DNA of 64,000 nt from Paenibacillus sp. FSL R5-0517 (GTDB taxonomy: Bacteria; Bacillota; Bacilli; Paenibacillales; Paenibacillaceae), in NCBI RefSeq assembly GCF_037974355.1, contig NZ_CP150235.1:372001-436000 (forward strand), written 5' to 3'. A model generated the notes under the pieces. That model saw nothing but the letters and a program-made list of their open reading frames with translations. It was not told where the DNA came from and did not search any database. This document shows, piece after piece, positions 54,106 to 62,016 of this stretch (its first letter is position 1; every line of letters starts with the position of its first letter). A program made the translations under genes and the position numbers.

Positions 54106-55500
54106 ATGGAACCTACAACTACGATACGCTCATATATTGAGGACTACATCAGGAAACAGGGGTACACCCTGCAGTATTTTGCCGATATATCAGGAGTTAA
54201 CGCCGGAACGCTTAGTGCAATTATTAAGGGGACTCGGCCCATTGCTATGGCGCAATTGGATCTGATTACCCAAGGCATGAAGCTGGAAGAGGGGTACTTC
54301 TACGAGATCTATGGGGCTGAATGTTTCGTGGAATCGGCACCCCATTGGAGAAGACTGGAACCATTCCTGCAGCGCTGTGCCGAATTGGACAAGCTGGAAT
54401 GTATTCAGAGGGTTATCCAGGAAGTGACCGATGATCGCTCGTATATCTCGGAGTTGTTCGAGATGGCTGAAGGCATGCTTGAGCGTGGACAGACGAAGGC
54501 TGCACGGATGTTGTACGAATGTGTGGCGGAGTGTGAGAAATATCAACACTCGGAACGTCTCGCTCTCTGTCAGTATCGCATCTTCACGTTATCTCTCGGT
54601 CAGGACCAACACGAGAATCTGCGTGCAGCCGTACATTTTGAACCGTATATTAATCGGTTGGATGAGGAGAGGCAGCTGGATGCGATTAGGGAGTTGGCGA
54701 ATACATACAATGGGTTATGTCGGTGGGATAAAGTATTTCAATTAGCCGATGAACTGTTGCAACGGGTCAAATTTTTGGAACAATACAAAAATAAAAAAAA
54801 GGGATTGGAGTTTATTAGAGCCTCCAAACACCCGTTATTTACTTATAAATTTTATGCTTACTTATTAATAGCAACTGTATGGGGAGAGCGTAAAGAGTAT
54901 GAAAAGGCGCTAGAGTATACTTCTTTCTATTCAAACATCGTTATTGAAGACCCTACTTCAGAAGATGAACTCTTTATAAAACGATTTAAAGATTGGGCTG
55001 AAGTTAATACCTATTTATATAAGTTGATGACGGGTGACTATAATGCGCTTAACTCCTATCTCGACTTTATAGAAGCAAATGAAAATGAAACTCTTCTTGG
55101 ACTTGTCAAAGTTATGGAAGCGGCTAATCAATATCAACTGAATGTTGATCACGTTCTCAAAAGATTTGAGTCGTTTATACGTTTGTTAGTTAATGACTCT
55201 AACTATGAGACTAGTTATACTACTCAGATAAAAGATGATCGATATACTAAATTCTGGGCTGAATTAGCATTCTACCAGTTGTCTAAAGCCAGGCATCAGG
55301 AAGGATTCAGGGATCTGCTTACTTGTTTGAGTTCTGCTCACAAGATCAAGGATGACTCCACCATAATTTATTGTGTGAGTTTATTTGAGGAATATAGAAC
55401 ACAGGCTTCTGAATTAATAGAGTCTCAATATAAAAGTATTATTAAGGAGGTTTATGGTCGGTATGAGAAAAAAGGCAAAGTTGGCATTAACGCTGTTTAG
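54106..55500 (+). CDS. HTH-TPR peptide receptor of RRNPP type
   Basis: This 464-aa protein has an N-terminal XRE-type HTH (residues about 5-60, LQYFADISGVNAGTLSAIIKG) followed by helical repeats of TPR type to the end. This is the layout of RRNPP quorum-sensing receptors (Rap, NprR, PlcR, AimR and their Paenibacillus relatives). A ribosome site and a 40-aa secreted-peptide ORF overlap its 3' end, which is the usual receptor/pro-peptide arrangement. GGAGGTGGG precedes ATG 54106. The first half has ordinary composition, but from about 54780 onward it is markedly AT-rich. Confidence 0.82.
   Translation: MEPTTTIRSYIEDYIRKQGYTLQYFADISGVNAGTLSAIIKGTRPIAMAQLDLITQGMKLEEGYFYEIYGAECFVESAPHWRRLEPFLQRCAELDKLECIQRVIQEVTDDRSYISELFEMAEGMLERGQTKAARMLYECVAECEKYQHSERLALCQYRIFTLSLGQDQHENLRAAVHFEPYINRLDEERQLDAIRELANTYNGLCRWDKVFQLADELLQRVKFLEQYKNKKKGLEFIRASKHPLFTYKFYAYLLIATVWGERKEYEKALEYTSFYSNIVIEDPTSEDELFIKRFKDWAEVNTYLYKLMTGDYNALNSYLDFIEANENETLLGLVKVMEAANQYQLNVDHVLKRFESFIRLLVNDSNYETSYTTQIKDDRYTKFWAELAFYQLSKARHQEGFRDLLTCLSSAHKIKDDSTIIYCVSLFEEYRTQASELIESQYKSIIKEVYGRYEKKGKVGINAV
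55444..55450 (+). promoter_or_regulatory. Ribosome binding site of the peptide gene
   Basis: AAGGAGG lies inside the receptor coding region. It is 3 bases before ATG 55454 and 12 before ATG 55463, which are in the same frame, so either start is possible. Confidence 0.6.
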
Positions 55501-55585
55501 CTCTTTCTTAATATTATCTAGTATTACTGGTGGTATAAGCCATATAATAAATCTGGTTTTTAATCATGGTGCAGGAGGATATTAG
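55463..55585 (+). CDS. Putative signalling pro-peptide
   Basis: This 40-aa ORF (43 aa if begun at 55454) overlaps the last 38 bases of the receptor gene in another frame. It has the features of an exported pro-peptide: basic MRKKAK, a hydrophobic run of about 17 residues (LALTLFSSFLILSSITG), and a C-terminal tail ending FNHGAGGY. In Phr, NprX and AimP systems the C-terminal 5-10 residues are released outside, re-imported by an oligopeptide permease, and bind the receptor. Cleavage site and mature sequence are guesses. Confidence 0.7.
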   Translation: MRKKAKLALTLFSSFLILSSITGGISHIINLVFNHGAGGY

Positions 55586-55699
55586 GGTTATTTGATTTTA
55601 AATTCTTTCATTAACATGCGTCTTATTTCCGGGATATGGAGATGGGGCGCTTATTTGTACTGTCTATTAGATCATTCATAACGAAAAGAGGATTTATCA

Positions 55700-56224
55700 T
55701 TGCAGATTGATATTCAGAAACTTTACGACAAATATATAACATTGAACATTCCTAATCCATTCAGTTTGGAGCAGATTCATGAGCGACTAACACAGAAATT
55801 TTACGCTGAGAAGGTAGATTTAGAGGAGTTTTCCGACTTGCGTAGCGATCCTCATGCGGGATTTGATCAGGCGATTGCAGCTTATGTATTCAAGGATGAG
55901 AGGGGAACCAAACAATTAATTAGCCTGAACAAGGATGAGGATATCCATGAGCCATTGGAGTTTGCATGGATCATTAACTCGACTGTGCGAGGATTTTCTC
56001 TTCTCCTAATTCTTGAAATCGAAGTGTTTTATGGAATGGAAGAGAGTGAGATGACTCTTGGCAATCCACGTTTTGAGGAATATCTGATCCTACTTTATTT
56101 AACAGGTTACATTGAGTTTGAGAATGACTCTTTCATTCATCTGTTGCGTGCTCGTTATCGAGAGGGCTACAGACTTCGTTATTTTGGCATGCAGAATGGT
56201 GATGAGAATTATCTATACGAATAA
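55700..56224 (+). CDS. Hypothetical protein next to the receptor-peptide pair
   Basis: I do not recognise this 174-aa acidic protein. It is mostly alpha/beta with one hydrophobic patch (FSLLLILEIEVFYG, about residues 97-110), not clearly a membrane segment. The start codon is TTG 55700, with AGAGGA seven bases upstream. It follows the peptide ORF by 114 bp in the same direction and may share its transcript. It could be an effector or target of the receptor; nothing in the sequence proves this. Confidence 0.6.
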   Translation: MQIDIQKLYDKYITLNIPNPFSLEQIHERLTQKFYAEKVDLEEFSDLRSDPHAGFDQAIAAYVFKDERGTKQLISLNKDEDIHEPLEFAWIINSTVRGFSLLLILEIEVFYGMEESEMTLGNPRFEEYLILLYLTGYIEFENDSFIHLLRARYREGYRLRYFGMQNGDENYLYE

Positions 56225-56535
56225 ATTTGCTGTCGGATAAGGTTATTAACTTCTTTCTGGAGAAAGGTGCAATAAGTACTTAGGGTAAAATGCATAATAT
56301 GTCCATGAATCAGTTTAACGTTAAGGATTCGAAAATTCTCGAATACGATATGTAGACATGCTCTCCATATATTTGCACCACATCTTGTAGTGATGAGAGG
56401 GTTTCATATCTCTATGCAAAATGCTTGATGTTGAAAGTATCTCTATGGAAATAAGCATTTTACCTTGCAAAGGAATATAATGTTAATTTTTTGGCAATGT
56501 ATCCTAAAATGTTTAAAAAAGAGGGGGTGCATGCT
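56225..56535. other. Intergenic region before the Spo0E-like gene
   Basis: AT-rich. An inverted repeat AAAATGCTT (56418-56426) and AAGCATTTT (56453-56461) lies here. The Spo0E frame continues upstream to a TTG at 56491 without a convincing site. No other gene is visible. Confidence 0.4.
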
Positions 56536-56724
56536 GTGAGTGAACCGAAACAGATCAGAGACCAAATCGAACAGAACAGGCATGAATTGAGTCGTTTGGC
56601 GGAGAATCATGGCATGCAAGACAACAAAGTCCTTCGACAGTCCATGGTGCTGGACGAGCTTATTAATGAATATAATCGATTCAAATATAAAAGCCATCTC
56701 GGCAACAGACAACCGATTGCATAA
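56536..56724 (+). CDS. Spo0E-like aspartyl-phosphate phosphatase
   Basis: This 62-aa two-helix protein has the Spo0E-family signature QSMVLDELINEYNRF near residues 37-51, including the SxxLDxLI pattern. Spo0E proteins dephosphorylate Spo0A and delay sporulation. The start is GTG 56536, with GAGGGGG eight bases upstream. A hairpin overlapping the stop codon acts as terminator. It lies downstream of the receptor-peptide unit, so a link to sporulation timing is possible but inferred. Confidence 0.82.
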   Translation: MSEPKQIRDQIEQNRHELSRLAENHGMQDNKVLRQSMVLDELINEYNRFKYKSHLGNRQPIA

Positions 56725-56739
56725 TGCAGTCGGTTTTTT
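56712..56739 (+). terminator. Terminator overlapping the Spo0E-like stop
   Basis: ACCGA.TGCA and TGCA.TCGGT arms followed by TTTTTT; the stop codon lies within the loop region. Confidence 0.75.
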
Positions 56740-56802
56740 GGTCTAATTCAACCGAATTGTTTTGCTAGATTAACTCAGCGGATGTGTTCTATAGAAATAG
56801 CG

Positions 56803-56837
56803 TAGTCGACTGTAGCGATACAGTCGGCTTTTTTGCG
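56803..56837 (+). terminator. Second hairpin terminator
   Basis: AGTCGACTGTA and TACAGTCGGCT arms followed by TTTTTT. With the hairpin at 56712 it isolates the sensor kinase gene downstream. Confidence 0.7.
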
Positions 56838-57000
56838 TTCACCCTGATACCAATGCGCATAACTTGAAATTCCGTACCAATTCCAGGGTTGGCAGGATAG
56901 CGAATGATCATTAAAACTGGATATGATGACCCCAGTTATATCCAGATTGATCTGTGAAGGGGGCTCATACAATGATCGGGAGAGGGAGGGATGAACGGAA

Positions 57001-58824
57001 ATGATGGACAAGGTACGCACTTTTTTCGGAAAAAACGTAAACCTGCGCACCAAGTTGCTCCTGTTGTTCCTGGCGCTGACGTTGCTGCCGCTAGGCTTGC
57101 AGGGAGTGATGAACTACAAGCATTTCTCGCAGACGATGGATCGCAAGACCGAGCAGTTCACCATTGAACTGGTTCGCCAGATTAACGCCAATCTGAATCG
57201 GCTGCTGAAGGACTTTGAGCGGTTGTCGCTCTTGCCGCTTTACGATCAGATGGTGCTTGGCATTCTGGGCAAATACAACGGTTCAATGGGGTCTGGTACA
57301 TGGGCGAGGTCTGAGGATTATCTGAAAATGAAGCTCTATACCTCTGGTCAAGCTTATGACCGACCCGAGATTCGGGGAATTCATCTGATCAGCAACAGCG
57401 GCATCCTGTTCTCCAATCTCGATTCACTGGCAGTCAAACCGGTATGGGACAGCAGACAGGATGCCTGGTTTGCAGAGCTTGAAGACTCGGAAGGGACGTG
57501 GCGCCTGATTCCTCCGCATGCCCCCGGCTACTACACGGGCGTTCAGCAAGAATCGTATATATCGGTGGGCAGAGTGCTTCGAGATCCGGGTACGCTCCAG
57601 CGATTGGGGTACATTCTGATTGACATCCGTCTGGAAGCCTTCGGCCAAATGTTATCCAATCTGAATGTTGAGCAAGAGGCAAGCCTGATGATTGTCGACA
57701 GCAAGCAACGTCTGCTGTTCGAACGGACCTCAACTGGAGGAATCTCTGCGTACGACCAGTTGTTAATGAATGGACAGCTCCAAAACTATGCAGGGAACCA
57801 AAAAGTTGTTCTGGATGGACAGTCCTATCTCTATGTACAACACCATTCCAGCTATTCCGGGCTCTCGGTGATCAGTCTTACACCTATTGCTGTGATTCAA
57901 AAGGAGTCAGGTGAGATGCTCACCTTCACAATAGGGTTCGCTGTATTGTGTATGGCGGCTATATCGATTCTGGCGGTTCTGTTATCCTATCGTATCACCC
58001 GGCCACTGATTCGACTGAAGCACCACATGATTCGGGTCGAGCAGGGAGATTTCAGCCAGCGGGTAGCACACTTCAGCAATGATGAATTCGGACAGATGAG
58101 CCGGGGTTTTAACCGAATGATGGAAGAGATTCATCGACTGTTCAATGAGGTGTTCCTGCTGGGCATTCAAGAGCGGGAGGCAGAGTTGTCGGCGTTGCAA
58201 AGCCAGATGAATCCTCATTTTATATACAACACACTGGAGTCCATTAACATGATGGCCATTCGCCAGAAGCATGCTGAGGTGTCGGACATGGTGACGGCGC
58301 TTGGCAAGCTGCTGCGCTATACGATTGATAAGGTGGACCGGATGGTTCCGCTTGGGGAAGAACTGACTTTTGTACAGTCCTATGTACGCATTCAGCAGGT
58401 ACGTTACAACGGTAAGCTGGAGGTTAACTATGACATCGAGGAACAGATAACGGAATGTGGGATTCCGAAGCTGATCCTGCAACCGTTGGTGGAAAATGCA
58501 GTCTACCATGGCATTGAAGGGCAGGAAAATGGAGGAGTAATCTGGATATCTGCCTTGAGGTTCGACCATGAGCTGCTGATTAGCGTACGAGACAACGGTA
58601 AGGGAATGACTCAGGCTAAGATTGACGAGTTAAACGAATCCATAACAAAACAGCCTTCCAGTCAGGCATTACGTTGCCATGCCGGGGACAGTCTGGGGCT
58701 TAACAATATCGCCCAGAGGCTTCGCCTCATCTATGGAGAAGGCGGCAGCCTAAGCATTGATGGAAGTCCCGGGCAGGGCCTGGTGGTCACCATATCCATT
58801 CAACTTCTACCGAAAGGGGATTGA
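57001..58824 (+). CDS. YesM-type sensor histidine kinase
   Basis: This 607-aa membrane kinase has TM1 at about residues 18-38, an extracellular sensor domain, TM2 at about 300-322, HAMP (about 323-375), and His_kinase with ALQSQMNPHFIYNTLESINMM (phospho-acceptor His near residue 407). HATPase motifs include LQPLVENAVYHGIEG and DNGKGM. Such kinases sense sugars or their binding proteins and control adjacent ABC importers. The AraC-type regulator follows at once. GGAGGG lies ten bases before ATG 57001. Confidence 0.93.
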   Translation: MMDKVRTFFGKNVNLRTKLLLLFLALTLLPLGLQGVMNYKHFSQTMDRKTEQFTIELVRQINANLNRLLKDFERLSLLPLYDQMVLGILGKYNGSMGSGTWARSEDYLKMKLYTSGQAYDRPEIRGIHLISNSGILFSNLDSLAVKPVWDSRQDAWFAELEDSEGTWRLIPPHAPGYYTGVQQESYISVGRVLRDPGTLQRLGYILIDIRLEAFGQMLSNLNVEQEASLMIVDSKQRLLFERTSTGGISAYDQLLMNGQLQNYAGNQKVVLDGQSYLYVQHHSSYSGLSVISLTPIAVIQKESGEMLTFTIGFAVLCMAAISILAVLLSYRITRPLIRLKHHMIRVEQGDFSQRVAHFSNDEFGQMSRGFNRMMEEIHRLFNEVFLLGIQEREAELSALQSQMNPHFIYNTLESINMMAIRQKHAEVSDMVTALGKLLRYTIDKVDRMVPLGEELTFVQSYVRIQQVRYNGKLEVNYDIEEQITECGIPKLILQPLVENAVYHGIEGQENGGVIWISALRFDHELLISVRDNGKGMTQAKIDELNESITKQPSSQALRCHAGDSLGLNNIAQRLRLIYGEGGSLSIDGSPGQGLVVTISIQLLPKGD

Positions 58825-58829
58825 AGCGC

Positions 58830-59597
58830 ATGTATAAAGTATTGCTTGTAGAGGATGAGACGGTTATCCGTCAGGGACTGAGGGAGCTGATCGTACAAGC
58901 GTCTTCTCAGTTTCAGGTAACGGGCGAAGCATCGAGCGGCACGGAGGCGCTGGATTTTCTGAGATGTGAAGTGCCGGATGTGTTAATCACGGATATCCGC
59001 ATGCGTGAAATGGATGGATTAACTTTGGCAAGCAAAGCCAGAGACATGTACCCTGAATTGCTCATGCTCATCATTAGCGGCTATGGCGAGTTTGAATATG
59101 CGCGCAGAGCGATGGAGTTCGGGGTGTTGAACTATCTGTTGAAGCCAATCGATCGCTATGAACTGGCATTATGCATACAGAAGATTCAATTGTTGCTGGA
59201 CCGCAGATATGGTATTTCAACCCTTTCGATCCCGGAGCCATCTGGGAAAGCAGAACATGCTGGTGGAGATACGCGGAAGATTATCCGAGATGTGAAGGAG
59301 CACATCAAGCAGCATCCTGATGGAGATTTGCGGCTCCAGACGATAGCAGATCTCGTCCACTTAAACCCTACTTATTTGAGCCAGTTGTTCAAGAACGAAA
59401 TAGGTATTAATTATTCCGAATACATCACGGAGGCACGTATGGAGCGGGCCAAGTGGTTGCTGATCAACACGGGTCTCAAAATCTATGATGTGGCACGGTT
59501 ATCCGGGCATCAGAGTCCCAAACACTTCATGCTGGTGTTCAAGCAGCAGGTGGGATGGACTGCGGGAGAATACCGAGACCGATTCAGTATTTCTTGA
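58830..59597 (+). CDS. YesN-type AraC response regulator
   Basis: This 255-aa regulator has a receiver domain with phospho-acceptor Asp in DVLITDIRMREMDG near residue 53. A C-terminal AraC HTH pair follows (LQTIADLVHLNPTYLSQLFKNEIGINYSEYI, then IYDVARLSGHQSPKHFMLVFKQQ). ATG 58830 follows AAAGGGG at about ten bases; TTG 58821 overlaps the kinase stop. It probably activates the importer operon starting at 59701. Confidence 0.93.
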   Translation: MYKVLLVEDETVIRQGLRELIVQASSQFQVTGEASSGTEALDFLRCEVPDVLITDIRMREMDGLTLASKARDMYPELLMLIISGYGEFEYARRAMEFGVLNYLLKPIDRYELALCIQKIQLLLDRRYGISTLSIPEPSGKAEHAGGDTRKIIRDVKEHIKQHPDGDLRLQTIADLVHLNPTYLSQLFKNEIGINYSEYITEARMERAKWLLINTGLKIYDVARLSGHQSPKHFMLVFKQQVGWTAGEYRDRFSIS

Positions 59598-59637
59598 AAT
59601 ACCATACCATTTCTGTAGTTGACGTGATTTATGAGGG

Positions 59638-59657
59638 AACGAAGCTTTCGTTATACT
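59638..59657 (+). promoter_or_regulatory. Inverted repeat and -10 before the second importer
   Basis: AACGAAGCTTTCGTT (59638-59652) is a palindrome with 6-bp arms that abuts a -10-like TATACT (59652-59657). The -35 is poor (TTATGA at 59629-59634), which fits an activator-dependent promoter for the YesN-type regulator. Confidence 0.55.
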
Positions 59658-59700
59658 TTGGTTGCACCTGTATACCACAACGTCTATAAGGGGGATTTCC

Positions 59701-60996
59701 ATGAAAAAAGCAGGACTGATACTGATGCTTGTACTCATGATGGTGGCTTCAATCGCGTGCACAAGCTCCAATTCTGGCAGTGAACCTGGCAGTGCAGGCG
59801 GGGAGAATGGAGAGGTGGAGCTGAAGTTCATGATGTGGGGCAACCAGGCACACATGGATGTATACAACAAACTGATCGATGGCTTCACCAAGGAAAATCC
59901 AGGCATCAAAGTCACGATGGAATCCGTACCTTTCGCAGAATACCAGCAAAAAATCTCAGTGCTTGCTGCTGGAGGCTCTCTTCCCGATCTCGCCTGGGTA
60001 TCGGAGCGAATGGTACCACAATTCAAATCCAACCACATTCTGGCCGATGTATCCGAGTTCAAGGATGATGCACAGTTTAAGCTGGATGATTATATTCCAA
60101 GTACGCTTGATCTATTCCGTGACGGCGACCAGTTGCTGGGGCTACCTTTCTCTACACCTCCGGTGGTCATGTTTTACAATAAAACGCTGTTCGACAAGGC
60201 CGATCTGACGGATCCAAACACACTTGCCACCCAAGGACAATGGACATGGGAACAGTTCGAAGAGTCAGCCAAGGCGATTACAAGCAAGGAGGCGACCAAC
60301 CGAATCTATGGCGCCAACTTTTTTCGCGACTGGAAGACCTGGGCGGTGCTCTCCTCTTACTCGTGGTCCAATGGAAGCGGTCCATTCGACGAAGGTATGA
60401 CGAAGTTCACCTGGAACGATGCCTATGGTGTGCAGACTTTTGAATTACTGGAGCGCATGATGTTCACCGATGAATCACATCCGAAGGCAGGTGAGCAGGT
60501 CAGCTTCGATGCGGGTAATGTGGGCATGTTCTTCGATAACTACAGCTATGTTTCCAAGGCAAGGGAGATTACGGATTTTGAGTGGAGCATCGCGCCTACG
60601 CCTTCCGGTTCACAAGGCAGTGTGCCGATGCTGGGGCAGGCCGGATATGCCATGTTCAACGATAGCAAACATCCAGAGGAAACGAAGAAGCTGTTGAAGT
60701 ATTTTGCGAGTGAGCAGGGGATTCAGGCGACAGCCACCTACTTTGTGCCTCCGCGTACCTCTGTTCTGAACTCGGACGCATTTATTCTTCAGCCGAATAA
60801 CCCGAGCAAAGAGCATATTGTGCAGGCCGTCATTGATGAAATGCCCAAAGCGCGCTTAATTCCCGGCCATATCCGATGGCAGGATATCGACAATGCGGTA
60901 TTGCAGGGATTCGACCGATTGTTTGCCAAGACAGCGACAGCTGAGGATAACCTGAAACAAATGCAGGAAGAGATCCAAAGCATGTTGCAACCCTAA
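59701..60996 (+). CDS. Sugar ABC transporter substrate-binding lipoprotein
   Basis: This 431-aa family-1 solute-binding protein has a lipoprotein signal peptide with lipobox ASIAC near residue 20, then a Ser/Gly linker. The fold begins VELKFMMWGNQAHMDVYNKL. AAGGGGGA precedes ATG 59701; the longer frame from 59662 has no site. It follows the YesMN genes and precedes two permeases. The ligand is unknown. Confidence 0.92.
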   Translation: MKKAGLILMLVLMMVASIACTSSNSGSEPGSAGGENGEVELKFMMWGNQAHMDVYNKLIDGFTKENPGIKVTMESVPFAEYQQKISVLAAGGSLPDLAWVSERMVPQFKSNHILADVSEFKDDAQFKLDDYIPSTLDLFRDGDQLLGLPFSTPPVVMFYNKTLFDKADLTDPNTLATQGQWTWEQFEESAKAITSKEATNRIYGANFFRDWKTWAVLSSYSWSNGSGPFDEGMTKFTWNDAYGVQTFELLERMMFTDESHPKAGEQVSFDAGNVGMFFDNYSYVSKAREITDFEWSIAPTPSGSQGSVPMLGQAGYAMFNDSKHPEETKKLLKYFASEQGIQATATYFVPPRTSVLNSDAFILQPNNPSKEHIVQAVIDEMPKARLIPGHIRWQDIDNAVLQGFDRLFAKTATAEDNLKQMQEEIQSMLQP

Positions 60997-61026
60997 GTAA
61001 GTCGATTGAAACCGGAGGTGAGAATA

Positions 61027-61737
61027 ATGGGCGAATTCAAAGAATTACTTGAGCGGAAACCGCTGTCCCTGGTGGTCAGTCTGCCTGGGAATGAACTTGC
61101 TTTGGCTCGGGCAGCCATGGAAGAGGGGGCTGATGCACTGAAGGTGCACTATAATGTCGGTCATCGCGCCAGCGGGAATCATTTTGGCCCATTGGACAGT
61201 TATGCCGAGGTATTTCGGGCGATCCGCAGTGAATTTGGTGGTCCGCTTGGGGTCGTACCTTCCGGCAGTATAGATGGAGCACGACGGGAGGATGTGGAGC
61301 GCCTTGCTGGACTGGGTTTTGATTTCTATTCCATCTATGCACATCACTTGCCTTCCTTCATGCTTAGTGACTTGGGGCTGGACCCAACGTTTGCGATCAA
61401 TGAGGAATATGATGCTTCCCTCGTAACATCGGCAGCTCACTTCGGCTTCACTGCTCTGGAGGCATCCATTGTACCTGGAAAAGAATATGGTACACCGCTC
61501 AGCTTCGCGGATGTGCTCAAGTATCGCCGTCTGGTCTTGCAAGCCCAGGTTCCGGTATTGGTTCCTTCCCAGCGAAAGCTGGTACCGGAGGATGTTCGGG
61601 TGCTACGCGATACCGGGGTCAAAGCGATTATGCTTGGAGCGGTTGTGACAGGCAACACGGAGGAAGAGCTGCGAAGGGCTGTGAACGGGTTTCGTAATAT
61701 GGTGGACAGTCTGAACGGTCCGGACTATATAAGTTGA
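61027..61737 (+). CDS. TIM-barrel-like protein of unknown function, sugar-importer operon
   Basis: This 236-aa protein has a repeating strand-helix pattern and a late phosphate-binding-like GVKAIMLGAVVTGNTEEEL segment, suggesting a TIM barrel of the epimerase/aldolase kind. I do not recognise the exact family. LARAAMEEGADALKVHYNVGHRASGNHFG and VVPSGSIDGAR are distinctive. ATG 61027 follows GGAGGTGAG at five bases. The last codons (Tyr-Ile-Ser and stop) lie inside the terminal repeat of the MITE-like element. Its role may be an isomerase for the imported sugar. Confidence 0.8.
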   Translation: MGEFKELLERKPLSLVVSLPGNELALARAAMEEGADALKVHYNVGHRASGNHFGPLDSYAEVFRAIRSEFGGPLGVVPSGSIDGARREDVERLAGLGFDFYSIYAHHLPSFMLSDLGLDPTFAINEEYDASLVTSAAHFGFTALEASIVPGKEYGTPLSFADVLKYRRLVLQAQVPVLVPSQRKLVPEDVRVLRDTGVKAIMLGAVVTGNTEEELRRAVNGFRNMVDSLNGPDYIS

Positions 61738-61960
61738 ACTAAAGGATATTTACACTTGTACTCCGATGCCAGAACAACCTTCCGATCGCTGTTATCCCCA
61801 GATTTTTTTGGAATCCCTTATATAGAGGGAGAAATCCGGGGATAAGCATATGCTTCCGATGCAGCTTTCTTCCAGAAAGCTTTTAGGCGACCACTTCGCT
61901 TCTTCAGGTTTTTATCTGTCCTCTACGTTCTTGTGTAAATGTATAGTTCACCTTATATAG
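61725..61960. mobile_element. MITE-like element, copy 2
   Basis: This 236-bp element is the reverse-oriented near copy of 9062-9294. Its ends are CTATATAAGTTGAACTA (61725-61741) and TAGTTCACCTTATATAG (61944-61960). Interior stretches correspond closely, for example the AAGCTTTCT/AGAAAGCT hairpin and the TTTACAC sub-terminal block. It separates the TIM-barrel gene from the permeases of the same operon. Confidence 0.8.
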
Positions 61961-62016
61961 AATCGTCACAGAGTTCAGCTTCGGAGGAAATTTGAATAAA
62001 AAGGGGGTGGCTAATT

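Noticed and set aside
54106..55585. Phage AimR-AimP arbitrium module
   Set aside because: The architecture is alike, but there are no integrase, repressor or structural phage genes in the surroundings, so a chromosomal signalling system is more likely.
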